Assembly: GCA_947623455.1 (NCBI GenBank)
Contig: OX392534.1
Coordinates: 32,982,926 to 33,046,925, forward strand
Length of the DNA stretch: 64,000 nucleotides
Source: Mimachlamys varia
Lineage: Eukaryota; Mollusca; Bivalvia; Pectinida; Pectinidae
Reading direction: 5' to 3'
Part shown: one piece after another, positions 1-11,316 of the stretch
Numbering within the stretch: the stretch's first letter is position 1
Layout: every line of letters starts with the position of its first letter
Notes under the pieces: generated by a model
What the model was told of the DNA's origin: nothing
The model's database searches: none
The model's input: only the letters and a program-made list of their open reading frames with translations
Position numbers and translations under genes: made by a program

Positions 1-523
1 GCTGATGAAAAAAACAATTTTACAGTATTTCTTTACAATTCAAATATAATCTCATAATCAGTTAATGATATATCATTGTGAATTTAATGAATGTAAATGA
101 CGCGTGTCGCTTTTTCCTTTTCGTATCCTTGTATGGATAAAACAAGTTCATTTACACGGCTTACTGGCATTGAAATTACGTCCGTGCCTTGCGTAGACTA
201 TATTTAGATGATTGGTCGTCAATAAGATACGGAAGTAATATTACTATACTGTGTAAATATCACTTTCGAGAATAAAAAGGTATGGAGATCCAGACATGTC
301 AACACGGTCTGTCTGTGGTTACGAGTACATTAAAGAAGTTTACGCCACAGAAAATACTTTCTACTGTTTAGGGCCATCAAACCGCAGTTTAAGAATGAAA
401 ATAATCGCTATATAAATAAATCAATGATGTATTATGGAAATCGTTGTATCACGACCACTTCTTCAACATTAAAGAGTCATGTGCTCTTAAGAGATTGATA
501 TTGATAAAAAGATATTGGTAATA
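1..523 (-). other. 3' UTR and downstream flank of the testin-like gene
   Basis: The DNA beyond the stop codon is AT-rich and without coding features. A possible variant poly(A) signal, ATTAAA on the minus strand, lies at 83-88, which would give a 3' UTR of about 440 nt. There is no canonical AATAAA on that strand in this stretch. The site is a guess from the motif alone. Confidence 0.35.
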
Positions 524-751
524 TTAAGGATGCATGTGCCGTGGAAAACCCTGGTTTGGGCGATTCGTGAAAGATTGTTTGCAGTCAAGACAGCAGAAGA
601 GTTTTCCGTCCTTCAACAGGAACTGTTGATTGATAAGGTTGCGTGCGCATACATGGCAGCTGAAGCAGTGTGGGCATGCGTGCCAGTGAAATTCTCCGTG
701 TGACAGCCCCGGGGAGTCAGCTGTTATGGTCTTTCCACAGGTCACACAAAT
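524..751 (-). CDS. TES: Testin-like gene, last coding exon (LIM domain 3 and stop)
   Basis: This 228-nt exon gives 75 residues and a TAA stop (524-526). It follows a TTTGTAG acceptor and starts in phase 0. It encodes the third LIM zinc finger: CVTC at residues 2-5, then WHACPHCFSCHVC, which is the WHA-x-x-x-CFSC form typical of testin and prickle LIM3, then FCCLDC. LIM3 of testin is known to bind cytoskeletal partners such as zyxin and Mena; a similar adaptor role here is inferred. A tail of about 15 residues ending RHMHP follows, with no prenylation box of the prickle type, which favours testin over prickle. Joining to the previous exon gives LYSK-ICVTCGK without a shift. Confidence 0.93.
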   Translation of the reverse strand: MCVTCGKTITADSPGLSHGEFHWHACPHCFSCHVCARNLINQQFLLKDGKLFCCLDCKQSFTNRPNQGFPRHMHP

Positions 752-1673
752 CTACAAATATAACAACATTTTTTAGACGAGAGAAATTCTCTGGTGAAAT
801 ATCTACAGAACTGTCATTGAAATTAAGCAAAACCTTAATGTGTTGTAAAGAATATGTAAAAATGGCGAAATCGATCCATTCAACTCATGTCTCGATACTT
901 TTAGCAACATGTAGTATGCCAAAATAGCACAAAGTATATATATATGGTAACCGTATGGTGGCTGATTACGACCATCTCGTGTTGTCGTGATGTGACAAGA
1001 CGACAACACAATGTGACAACACGAGATGGCCGTAATCAGCCACCATAATAAAGAATGTTAAAGCCATTTTAGTCACACTATGTTCCAATCATTTATGATT
1101 ATATGCGAAGCTACGAATGTAAATGATGAACTTTTACTTGTGTATGGAAAGTGTGTGAAAAGAGTGTAGCACAACGAGATCCTATGACTATCAGTACTCT
1201 ATCAAGCATTATACCAAGGCCCTTATATAGAAAAGCACATTTTTAATGGAGGTCATATATCTTATCATTTATAGAGAAATAGGTTTCACAACATCAAACT
1301 TCACACTTAACGTATATTGTGTATACATGAAACGATATATGATTATAAGACTGGCTCATATAGCGCTCTACTATCATATCTTGAATAGATACCTATGTCT
1401 CTATGGTGATATATCATTTAGTGTATATTTCACAATTTATATCAAGTAAACAATAGAAACAAATCATTTAGTTTCTAAAATGTTTCCGTGTCCTTGATGG
1501 GAATGACCAGAATAGCACAAAAAAGCCTGGGGTAGGTTTTTTTGTCAGTTTTGTTTTCTGGATGTTCCATAAAGACACGGTAAGTGGGTGAATATTCACG
1601 TTATCGTTAAAAATCCTAATCATGTCAGAAATATAAGCATGGGATTTATCTATGTCAATGATATTGTTTTTAC
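752..1673 (-). other. Intron of the testin-like gene
   Basis: This is the intron between the LIM2 and LIM3 exons. It holds the 31-bp foldback at 956-1045 and otherwise AT-rich sequence with no recognisable features. Confidence 0.85.
956..1045. repeat. Foldback element with 31-bp arms
   Basis: Arm 956-986 begins TGGTGGCTGATTACG and arm 1015-1045 is its reverse complement with a single mismatch, separated by 28 nt. The arm contains CTCGTGTTGTC, and the spacer also carries related GACAACAC words, so the whole could form a long hairpin. It lies in the intron between the LIM2 and LIM3 exons. It is probably a small foldback repeat. Confidence 0.85.
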
Positions 1674-1832
1674 CTTACTGTACAGTTTGTCGAAGCATAG
1701 AATACAATAGGGGTTGCCGTTCTTGGCAATGTAGCGTTGGCCCGCTAGGGGCGCATCACAGTACCAACAGCAGAAATGCTGCACGTGCCACGTCTGCTTC
1801 TCCGCCTGGGTGTACTCCCGCGCAAAGATTAT
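1674..1832 (-). CDS. TES: Testin-like gene, exon with LIM domain 2
   Basis: This 159-nt exon (53 codons) runs from a TTTTGCAG acceptor to an AAG|GTAAAA donor, with phase 0 at both ends. It encodes the core of LIM2: IIFAREYTQAEKQTWH, then HFCCWYC, then an AGQRYIAKNG segment and YCILCF. EYTQAE followed by WH and HFCC is a very strong match to LIM2 of the testin/prickle family. The first Cys pair (CSSC) lies at the end of the preceding exon, so the finger is split by an intron. Confidence 0.94.
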
Positions 1833-3269
1833 CTGCAAAAGTTGTCATATTGGTTTATCAATTATTAAGGGGATAGCTTTCTCTGTAACTTGATCTGAAT
1901 GATTATTTGTTGGTAGACAAAATTTAAAACAGCTGTCCATGTATGCTTCTAACATTCCAAACAACCAATTATAGTGGACATAGAGAAGGGACGCTACTCT
2001 GTAAACCTAAATACGATTTAAAAATGGATTTCTAAATTCATATTACACTTGTTTTAAATAACTTTAAATTGATTTGAGATCTTATCCGCATGCAAGAAAA
2101 ATATTCAAGAAAGAAAGTGAATTTGCCTCAATAATAATTAAGAAACACATAAGAAAGATCAAGAACAGAAATATGTTTAGCATAAACGAAAATGTAACTT
2201 TGACCATTTTAAACGAACAATTATTACGCCCATAGTTGATCCAGAAGGTGCCTGGCCCCTGCATTTTAAATATACACAGATTGTATTCTAAGATCAGTAA
2301 ATACTGACTTCGTCAGCAAAATTACTCCCGCATTTTACAATTCTCACCCATTTGCAAATCTGGCATTTTAATAAATATCAACCTTCTGTTGACTAACTTA
2401 TAATGAACATATCTTTATGTCAAAAATATAAAAACGAGCACATTTTTTCTCTGTTCGAAATTACCACGAGTTTATATAAGAAAGCCAGTAGACTGACTCT
2501 CTGACTCTACATCCAGACGATCACAGATTTTCTGTCCTGTTTCATTTTATAAACACTGATGTAAACCCACAGAGCTTTATTGGCAAAAGGGAAACGCAAA
2601 TTGGACCATGTGTAACAGATGGTAAGATAATTAACGTGGCATGTCAAGCATGCGCGTTATAGCCATGTAAGCTTCTGACGTCATAGGGAATTTACATAAA
2701 GGATACAGACGCAACAGGGACGTGACATTATCACGTTTTTTATCAGGAAAGGTTTAATATTTTATCATTATGAAATGGGGAAAATCTTGCTCTGTTCTCG
2801 AAGTTAGTTAAACCCGTGTGTAAATGTGTGACCAGAGAGTAGTCTGGAAATTTCATTCAAAATTATCGGACGCTATGTTCTTTACAACTTATGGAAGACA
2901 TTTGATATTTTTTATTTCGTTACATAACGTTCAAGAAAGATACGATTATAAAATCACCTTATAGAATGCTACTGTATACACCTATAGCATGTTACGTATT
3001 CCGAAGTTGAACTGAAGAGTGTTTCTTTCAAATTAACCCCCCAACTTCCACCCCTCAAAGAAAAAAAAATCGACCTGTGACCTTTTTCACTGTAGTTTCG
3101 CTTTGATGTGACATTTCTCTCTTTCTATTAATACTGTCTTGTTTTATATCAAAATGGCGGATGGTTATTGAAACTTCTCTTTTTGTTTGTTTGTGTTTTT
3201 TTTCTAAAATGGGAGGGAAATCAAAGAGCAGAACTTACAATTTAGGAAAGGTCAGAGTTCAAAACTTAC
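1833..3269 (-). other. Intron of the testin-like gene
   Basis: This is the intron between the LIM1 and LIM2 exons, bounded by GTAAGT and GCAG on the minus strand. It is AT-rich and contains no exon or repeat that I recognise. Confidence 0.85.
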
Positions 3270-3485
3270 TTCGTCACACGATGAACAGCGTGGATATATA
3301 GAATCGGCGTAGTGACGTTCACAGTAAATATCGTCATTTTTATGGAAATATATCATGTCGACTAGAAGTTCCGAGCAGGTTGCGCACGTGAAACAACCCG
3401 GATGCCAGCACGTGCCAATGCCCATGCGGTCTGCCACGACCGCAATCCCGCCACTTTCCACGGCCTTCAAGCACCGATGACATTT
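3270..3485 (-). CDS. TES: Testin-like gene, exon with LIM domain 1
   Basis: This 216-nt exon (72 codons) runs from acceptor TTTGTAG to donor GAA|GTAAGT, with phase 0 at both ends. The zinc ligands of LIM1 are complete: CHRC at the start, CWHPGC, CATC, then IYCERHYAD. ELLVDMIYF is the conserved LIM1 signature of testin and prickle proteins. The exon ends with RCSSCDE, the opening of LIM2. No stop or shift is present, so the exon looks functional. Confidence 0.95.
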
Positions 3486-3710
3486 CTACAAATACAAAAC
3501 ATATCTAATACAGAAATACATTCTGAACGCCAAAATGATATTTTACTAAATAGATATTTCAAAAATATTGCATTTCAACAACATACACATAGGTTGACTA
3601 GGATTTTTTTATACAATAAACACAAAGGTTACACTTTTCGTTAGGTCAACAATTATAAGCGTCGAGCCTTAATGTTGCGTTGCTCTGAAGGAAGAAAAGG
3701 AATTATTCCA

Positions 3711-4060
3711 GCGCACTGCCCGCTTTTAAATCTAAGCCGTATAACTGTTTACATGAAACCCTTCTCCCTTCGAAACTGGTGAATGTTCTGGTAAACACAG
3801 GCAGGTACTTGCTATCATATTTACTGATTAAACAGAGATACTTATCATACAGGTTTACAGATATTACAGGTTTTACTAATTTACGAATTTTGCAATTCCG
3901 AAAAGAGACGGAGAAACATGAAACATAACACAACTGGACACTGCCCGCCTTTTAACTGCACCCGAGTGACTGTTTAAATAAAATCTGGTTTTTCCAGGTG
4001 TCTGAGTTACACAGGTTTTCGTTTACAGAGATTACATGTCATTTTATAGGTTTTCCCTGT
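3711..4060. repeat. Two-copy diverged direct repeat
   Basis: CACTGCCCGCTTTTAAATC near 3714 and CACTGCCCGCCTTTTAACTG near 3939 begin two segments about 227 bp apart. Each continues through AACTGTTT or GACTGTTT and later pieces with ACAGGTTTT and CAGAGATTACA. It is an old duplication within an intron, moderately diverged. Confidence 0.5.
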
Positions 4061-4784
4061 TATAAGCGGTGCAAGTGCATACCCTCATGTTCAATGGTGT
4101 TTGTGATCTACTTCGCTATCTTGAATGTTATCTTATCTCTGACGTCAAAATAACTCGAGATTACAGTTTTTACTTACAAGTGCATCAAAATTTGCAAGTT
4201 TTGCGCTACAATTTTATCCTAAAACCCAGTTGAATCGAACAAGTTTCCAAAATAGGATTCAAAAGTCAAAGGTCAATCCTCTGGGGTTAAAATTGGGATC
4301 ACTCAGTGCAGTGTGTTGGAAACTGCACGCCGTTATCAAAGACCATCTGACTGAGTAGACCCGACCAGACGAGCGATAAACATCTACAGTTAGTTATTTA
4401 TAACCTCTCCTCTCAGAAGGAAGGATTTCAGCAATAAGGTACGGCGGATGAATAAGCCATGCGTGAACAATTCAACACACCGACCTGTGACGTCATACAT
4501 TGGGCGTGGCCAATTAAGCGCGTCCGTCGAGATGTAATCCGAAATGGTTTTGACAGAAAACAAAGATGGGCAAGTGTTTTGCGGTTTAAAGCGAAGACGT
4601 TCATTGACTCAAAGCCTAGTCTGTATTGTGAACGATTTGGTGTAAAAAAATCAACAAAAATGTTCAGCGAGGTTTAAGCGTTTTGTTATCATGTTATGAG
4701 TTAATGACCTACATAACAAATTTTAAGTACAAAACAATGTACTTCGGACAATCCATCCAGGATGGTAATATATACAGGCAATAT

Positions 4785-4995
4785 GCCTTCACATGAATTT
4801 CACGTGAAATGTCGTAAAAAAGTGAATTTCACATGAACTTGTAATTTGACGTAACATTAATATAACCTATTTCAGGTATTTTTTATATGTTTGATTTATT
4901 TTATGGTTTTCACATTAATTTCATGTGAATTTCATGTGGATTTATTATTTAGTTGATTTTAGATGCAGATGATTTTGTTCAAATTTCACGTGAAT
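4785..4995. repeat. Cluster of TTCACGTGAA-like palindromes
   Basis: Variants of TTCACGTGAA or TTCATGTGAA recur at about 4789, 4799, 4828, 4920, 4931 and 4985; CACGTG is at 4801-4806 and 4987-4992. CACGTG is the E-box recognised by bHLH factors, but the words are also simple palindromes, so a degenerate repeat is as likely as a regulatory cluster. Confidence 0.4.
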
Positions 4996-5249
4996 AAAAA
5001 AAAAGCATTGGCTGTGTAACTTTGCTTTGGCCATGCAATTTCTTCGTGCGCATTCAGTAGAAGTCTGAACGTGAGCAGTCCGTTCACTCATTGACCCATC
5101 AAGATCCATTTGAAGCCTTCCAATCCAATGGTTTGAATAGTTTATTATAAAATTTCCGGGGTAAATGAGTAAGTAACCATGACGTAAGTATCTGCCGACA
5201 TTGTCTACACCTTTAAGTTACTAGTCATTATGTTTTGATTGGAACATAT

Positions 5250-5308
5250 TTTATTGCTTTATAACAATAGGATTGGGCACAAGTTATTCCAACTTATGAA
5301 AGCCCTCA
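5250..5308 (-). repeat. Half copy of an intronic foldback family
   Basis: On the minus strand this stretch reads AGGGCTTTCATAAGTTGGAA then TAACTTGTGCCCAATCC. It is related to the left arm of the complete element at 6625-6832 (AAGGCTGTGATAAGTTGAGA, TAACTTGTGCATAATCC). The other arm is not seen. Confidence 0.5.
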
Positions 5309-5928
5309 CCTCAACAATTATATAACAAATTATATCAATAGCGACATGTACAATATTCATTTATAAGTAAAGAGAACACAAAGTGAGAAAATAAATAGAA
5401 GATAAGAAGAAAAGAAAAAGGGATGATGCGAGATGGACACTGTTTTACCTGTCTACACAATGGAACTATTACATTTTATTATTACATTCAAGAAAATTAT
5501 CAATAAAACTGATATTTTTATTGTTCCAACACAACACCTTGGGGCTAAACATCAACATCGATGTTCCTAAGTAGCACCAAGAAGATTATTCTAATGTATA
5601 CAGTGTGTGAAGGGATAAACTTTGATTATACGAATCCCAGTATGCTTGACTAATTTTAATTCACTTTTTTTCCCCTCTTAAACTTATTTTTTTAATTCAA
5701 TTTCAACAGTGGTTTGATAAGGAAAGTACAACTATTTGATATTGCAAATATTAAAAGGAAAATTTACTTTTCTTACACATAGTTATCGTGAAAATCTGCC
5801 GAAATCCCTAAAACGGACTATACTAGGCCTATAACTGTACTGAATCTCGTTCAACCAGACGCTGAAAAGAAAACAAAGTGATCAAGCGTCTGGTTGAGAC
5901 ATACTATAAATTATACTACAATACTTAC

Positions 5929-6156
5929 ATGCTCTCCAGATTTAGGTAAGTCACGTATCTGTCCGATACCAGCCGATTTTAATCGTCTCTTGTTTGTAAA
6001 TTTTTGGAATTTCTGCATTTCTGTGTCCGATAAGCTGTTACAGAACTTGTGATGTAGGTCATGGAGCGGAAGTTGTTTCTGGAGTTGTCTCCTCCTGAGT
6101 TGGGCAGCAAACATTTGTTTGTCTTTTGGAAGCATAGCGATATATTTCTGTGACCT
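5929..6156 (-). CDS. TES: Testin-like gene, exon with most of the PET domain
   Basis: This 228-nt exon (76 codons) runs from a pyrimidine-rich CTGAACCAG acceptor to CAT|GTAAGTAT, phase 0. It holds the second part of a PET domain: YIAMLPKDKQ, RRRQLQKQLPLHDL, FCNSLSDTEMQKF and the closing GIGQIRDLP, which resembles testin (LGxGxVK) more than prickle (GRGxVR). An alternative acceptor three codons later (exon start 6147) keeps phase. The usual linker of about five residues between the LPK-K and the RRKQL helix is shortened. The tryptophan-rich PET opening (W-x-PPG) is not present in this exon and was not found nearby. Confidence 0.88.
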
Positions 6157-7014
6157 CTGGTTCAGAAAAAAGGAATTAAGATAAAAATATATATTCAATT
6201 CATGAAACATTTTATGAATTTTGCACATAAGCAATATTGTCTACCATTGTAGTAAAACTTGTAGATATAGATCTATATATATATGTATTGTAACAACTAA
6301 AGTCACTGGGCTAGTGAAACATCTTTTTCTTTGAATGTCCACGTTTTTCAATTGAAAGACGAAAACTATTTCAAAATTTGAATATCTTAGGTATAATTGT
6401 TACTATTGAGCTTCTTTTGCTTGGTAGCTCTGAATTATCGATAGACCTTAATTTAAAACTTTTTAGACATGTGCATTATTTCATCAACACCAGCAAGAGA
6501 TTTTGCTAGTACTTTCTATTTTGTAAAATTTCTACCTGTGTAAATATTAATGTCATATAAAATACCATTTATGTATTATGTTTATGTCTATCATCATTGT
6601 TGTGATGTAATAATAAATGTGTGATGGGAGAAGGCTGTGATAAGTTGAGATAACTTGTGCATAATCCCTTGTTCAATGTTTATTGGCAATAAATATGTTT
6701 AAAGTCAAAGTAGTGAAATATCTTATATAGAACAATTATAACTTCCATTTTCTTTGACTTCAAACAATTTTATTGCCAATAAACTTTGAACAAGGAATAA
6801 GGCACCCGTTATTAAAACTTATCATAGCCTTATCCGATCATACATTTATAATTACACAACACCAACATTAGCCTTAAACGTAATGTATTGCTGTGAAGCA
6901 AAAACGTTCAAGTTATTCCAAATATTTTCAGATTAATTAATAAATAATTAACAATGTTCGCTGTATCATACATTATACAATATTTCTCGGCTGGTTAGCT
7001 AATGGTCCACGTAC
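6157..7014 (-). other. Intron of the testin-like gene
   Basis: This intron lies between the second Cys-rich exon and the PET exon. About a quarter of it is a foldback element (6625-6832). I searched the minus strand here for an exon supplying the missing W-x-PPG start of PET and did not find one. Confidence 0.75.
6625..6832. mobile_element. MITE-like foldback element with about 78-bp inverted arms
   Basis: The left arm starts AAGGCTGTGATAAGTTGAGA and carries TTGTTCAATGTTTATTGGC and AAAGTCAAAG. The right arm read on the minus strand starts TAAGGCTATGATAAGTTTTA and carries TTGTTCAAAGTTTATTGGC. The arms are roughly 80 percent alike over about 78 bp around a short centre. There is no coding sequence, so it is a non-autonomous element or a hairpin repeat. 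Confidence 0.75.
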
Positions 7015-7249
7015 CAGATTTTCGGATATAATTCTTGCTAGCACGACGTCATTATCTGGACCGCATATCTGGGTCAAGGCCGCAGAATCGTCAATGTTAA
7101 GTCGCTCGAGCCGCTGCAACACATCTGATTGGTCGCCGCCATGACGCGGTAATGAGTCAAACAGGAGGTTGATGGGTTGAGAATCCTTCTCTTCTGGAGG
7201 TTGAAGGTCATGATCTTCTCGGGAACATCGACAATGCTTGCAAATTTTC
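7015..7249 (-). CDS. TES: Testin-like gene, exon with second half of the Cys-rich region
   Basis: This 235-nt exon has acceptor TTGTAG and donor CTG|GTACGT. The first base completes an Arg codon split with the upstream exon, giving HYWR-KICKHCRC. KICKHCRC and the following REDHDL match the Cys-rich N-terminal region of testins (CxxCKxxC...WRKICxxCxCxxEEHDV). The rest (about 60 residues, Asp/Glu/Leu-rich) is poorly conserved linker. It ends in phase 0 at SENL and would join directly to RSQKYIAML of the PET exon. Confidence 0.85.
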
Positions 7250-10200
7250 CTACAATATTCAACCAAAACATACATACAGATGAGCGTTTTGGAGAAACAG
7301 CTTTGTTTAGCCACGTATAAAAAAGATCTAAGTCCGTGGTTTAGCATACTGTTTTTCAAATCAGTATCAACATATTTAATAAATAAATAATGAAAATAAA
7401 GGGGAGACAACTTCGACTTGTGGTTTATATTTGCTGACCATGTAAGTGTTACAGAAGATAGGAGAATTATTTATTGATTAGAAGACCGATAATCGCAACG
7501 TTCTCAATACCAAAGTGTGTACTTGAGTTATCCGATAATCGAATCCTTTATCGATCGATCATTATAGTGTATCGTTGTATCCTTATGATCTAATTTCGAA
7601 ACTAAAGTATAACACACTTCAGCAAATCAAATTATCAAAGTGAACTTTCATAATATAGGTGTATAGACATTGAGGTAGCCGGAAAACATTTCAATTCCAT
7701 TTTACTCCGAGGAATAAATATGATCAACATTATTATTAATATATTTGTGCAATATGATCACTCGGGATTAAAAAATGGTGACATTTCCAACTTGGGCCAA
7801 ATAAATCTTTTCTTGTTATTCACCAAGTATTCCAATCCTCTTTATGCTTTTATATTCTACTATAATTATATAGATAAATTAACGCTGATAGTTTCTTATA
7901 AAAAGAAATATATTGTACATGTAAATCAATAACGTATCAGTTTTTATAATGAGATGTGTATGGTAAACAAAATAGTTCTTGCTTCCAAATTTCAAATTTT
8001 CAGTTGTTGTCAGTTATGTAAAAGTTGACCTACGTGCACTTCATATAATGGATATACCGTAGATTTCCCTATTAAAAATGAGACAAAACATCTCGAAAAT
8101 TACCCATATGGCGTGCCATTTTATGACGTAAAACTTGCCACACGTCGAGAAGATAAGAGAATACATTTCAAAGTGATTATTATAAAACTATTACCAGTTA
8201 TCTAACTTGTCCTTAGCACATTGCTCAAAAGTGTTTAGGTTTTATAGAAACATCTGTACAGTATCACTGCTTAGGCCTGGACGCCGTGCCGACTTTACTA
8301 TACATAGGCTATAAGAAGTTTTAGCATTTTACACGCAATTCAATTGTGTGTTTGTTTAAGTAGTATAAGACAGGTATAATATGTAGCGTTTACTTACGTA
8401 ATATTTAGAATTTATTTATCATCAAGATTCAGTGTTTTGATAGTCAATTTTCTTATATAAAAAACACCAAACAAAAGTCTCAATGTTCAACGTTTTCGTA
8501 AATTACCTCTGTAAAGGTTTATATCGATGAAACACGTTGCATTTGTTAAACATGTAATATATCTCATTTCATTCCATTTTTGATAGGAATTTTGTTGACA
8601 AAGATATCAGAATATTTGATTGTTGAGCTGAAAAAAAGTTAAAAGGATGAAGGGTGCAAAAAGAGGGGGTGGTAGGGGATGGAAGTACAGAAAGGGAGTT
8701 GAATTGAGGGAAGAAGGAACAGTACTGTTAAGGGTATAGTATTGTCGGCAAATTTAGTATTGCAATTTCTTACAAGAGGCCCATGGGCCTTAACGGTTAT
8801 CTGACAATCTTTATATTTTTTATTGGTAGCTGTTTAAAGATATAACCATATTTGACCCGTTACCTAAGAGATTCAATGAAAAACTAGTTATTCCTTCATC
8901 GTGGCATAGTGATAACACCCGCAGAATAGCCTTATCCTTGGACTTTTACTTACTGAGAAGAAGTGTTTGAAACATTTTAAGACATATGACCCCTATGACC
9001 TTGAAAGCAAACCAAGGTCTTTCATTTGAACAAACTTGGTAGCTCATCGTCCCAGCATGGTACAGGCCAAATATTCGTACCCTAGGCCTTTCTGTGATGG
9101 AGAAGAAGTTACTTGAAAATTTCAAATATTTTTGACCCCTGCGACTTTGAAAGTAGGTAAAGGTCAATCATATAAACAAATTTGGTAGTCCTTCCATCCA
9201 GCATGATACTGAGATTATTGAGAAGAAGTTTTAAAGATTTTTATATATTTGACCTCTGCGACCTTAGTAGGTCAAGGTCTTTGATATGAGAAAACTTTGT
9301 AGCAGTCTATCCCAGGTACTTGCAGGTCAAATATCAGCATCCTGGGCCTTTCGGTTATTCAGAAGTATATTATTAGGTCAAGGTCATTGATATGAGGAAA
9401 TTGTGTAGCCCTTCATTCAAGCATGCTATAGACATAATATCACCACCTTACTTACTGAGGAGAATTTGTTTGAAAACTTTTACTACATTTGACCCATGTG
9501 ACCTTGAAAGTAAGTAAAGGTCATGTCACTGAGAAAAAGGTTCTTAAATATGTTTACATACATTGTATTTGACCCCTGTGCCATTGAAAGTAGGTCAAGG
9601 TGACTGATACTTTGTACCAATCTATTCCAGGTACCTACAGGCCAAATAGCAGCATCATTGGCCTTTTGGTTATTGAGAAGAAGATTGTTAAAGGAAAAGT
9701 TTACAGACAACGCACGGCGGACGGCACACGGCGGATGACGACGGCAAGCACGATGACAATAGGTCATCATGACCATTTTTTATTCCAAAATGTGATACAC
9801 CCATACTGTTAATATTTGTCAGCTTTTGCCCTCAGAAAACTGCTAAAAAGAATAGAATATGAGTTGTTCATTAAGCTAACAAATACAAATAACCATGAAC
9901 AAAAAATGGCACCAAGCTTAAGTACGATAAGGTTGAAGCTATTCAGCTTCAGGAGCGTTTGTTATCTGTGACAAACACTTTTCTTTATTATTTACGAGGT
10001 AGGTTACAAAAAGTTTATTTATTCTCTACGAGTAACTACAGCAGTTTTTCTCTCAATGATAAGAAGAAAAGGAAATTTCAAACGCCGAACCTCGCAGAAT
10101 TAGTGGCAATAGAATGCACGGAGACTGAGCTATCGCATAACTTGTACAGTTAAAACGTCATAAAGTCATTATCTTACGTCCATCTGACCCGAGTGTTTGA

Positions 10201-11218
10201 CCCCTAAAAGTACAAATAACCGAGGTCAATAACTGATTTCAGAGGCACTGAGGGTTTGTGTAGCTCACTTGGATTTATCAGCAAGCACAACAGAAGAATC
10301 TCATTTAAACAAACAAGCAAACAAATAATGCAATAATTCCCATTTGGGTTCCCTTACATCCAGAGGGACCCTACCCGTCTTATATACAACATCTGATTCC
10401 CTAATCCCAGGGATGCTTCATAACAAATGTCAGTATGGTTAAAATGTGACCAACTCTTTACAAGGAGTAGATATTGAAATGCCTTATATGTATTTCTAGC
10501 GTTGCTTTCGTTGTAAAAACTACATATATTGAATTCTGCGTCGTAATTTTGTAGAAAGTAAGGCCAAAGGTGTTAAGCGAGTAATGTAGAGATCGTTTAG
10601 GACAGAAATGTGGAGCTCAATTCTTTTTTCATCTTGTGACTCCGGGCGAAGGCAGACCCGGAACCTTGGTCCCATCTTTGGTTTTTTGTGCCTTTGAACC
10701 AGACACCATGCACAAATCGAGATCTCACTTTGGGTTTGTTCTGTTATATACTCCAACGACCATTGTGATTTGAAAAACAAACTGTTAGGACTCAGGTTCA
10801 AATAGCCGATGGCTGAAACTTCAGAAGGATTTTATTCATCCAGGTTGGAATGTTTCAATCTTTATTGAGATTTAACTCTGGATCGTCCAAAAATGAACTT
10901 TAAAACCGCATCATTGTAAGACGATATTATCTTATGTAAATTGAAATTTGTCACCTAGGTATGCTCTAATTCGGAACACCTCCCCCCGTTTATTTTTGAC
11001 ATAGGTGATTCGGAACACCACGACCCGATCACTGTTCCTTCCACCGTCATGTGTATCTATATGAGAAATCAACTTGAAAGTAGTTCTTACAAGATGGACG
11101 CTATAGTCGAGCATAACAGAATCGGACGAGGAGTTCCGAATGGGTATGTAGTATGAACATTGAAAACTGTATAAGTAAGAATTCGACCAGCTCTGTTCAC
11201 GTGCTGCATTCTCCTTAC
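7250..11218 (-). other. Intron of the testin-like gene
   Basis: This is a 4-kb intron between the two Cys-rich exons. It contains an old dispersed repeat with recurring GGTCAAGGTC words (8935-9770). The rest is AT-rich with no exon that I can support. Confidence 0.8.
8935..9770. repeat. Diverged repeat cluster with recurring TTTGACCC and GGTCAAGGTC blocks
   Basis: Five or so related segments begin near 8988, 9134, 9251, 9491 and 9571 with TTTGACCCCTGYGACCTTG-like text. They continue with a GGTCAAGGTC block, a CAGCATG block and a GAGAAGAAG block. The cluster ends in CACGGCGGACGGCACACGGC and GATGACAATAGG, a type of tail seen in many molluscan dispersed repeats. The copies are strongly diverged and probably old. 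Confidence 0.6.
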
Positions 11219-11316
11219 CTCCAGTAATGTGTGTCTAACCCCGGACACTTATCGCCACATTTCAGACATCGTAACTTCCGCTGAGATTCTTGTGGTGTGT
11301 GTGGTTCCAAATCAGT
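11219..11316 (-). CDS. TES: Testin-like gene, exon with first half of the Cys-rich region
   Basis: This 98-nt exon is too short for simple ORF finding. After a TTTTTAG acceptor it reads TDLEPHTPQESQRKL, then CLKCGDKCPGLDTHYW, with a split Arg codon (AG|G) at the GTAAGG donor. CLKC-x2-KC-x-G-x4-W is the testin N-terminal signature, and the join to KICKHC in the next exon is exact. The exon starts in phase 0. It lies 4 kb upstream of the second Cys-rich exon. Confidence 0.85.

Larger units (their letters stand above)
3486..5928 (-). other. Intron of the testin-like gene
   Basis: This is the intron between the PET and LIM1 exons. It contains a two-copy diverged direct repeat (3711-4060), a cluster of TTCACGTGAA-like words (4785-4995) and a half copy of a foldback element (5250-5308). 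The remainder is AT-rich and unremarkable. Confidence 0.8.

Noticed and set aside
670..927. Plus-strand frames over the LIM3 exon
   Set aside because: They are antisense shadows of the exon and of the intron foldback.
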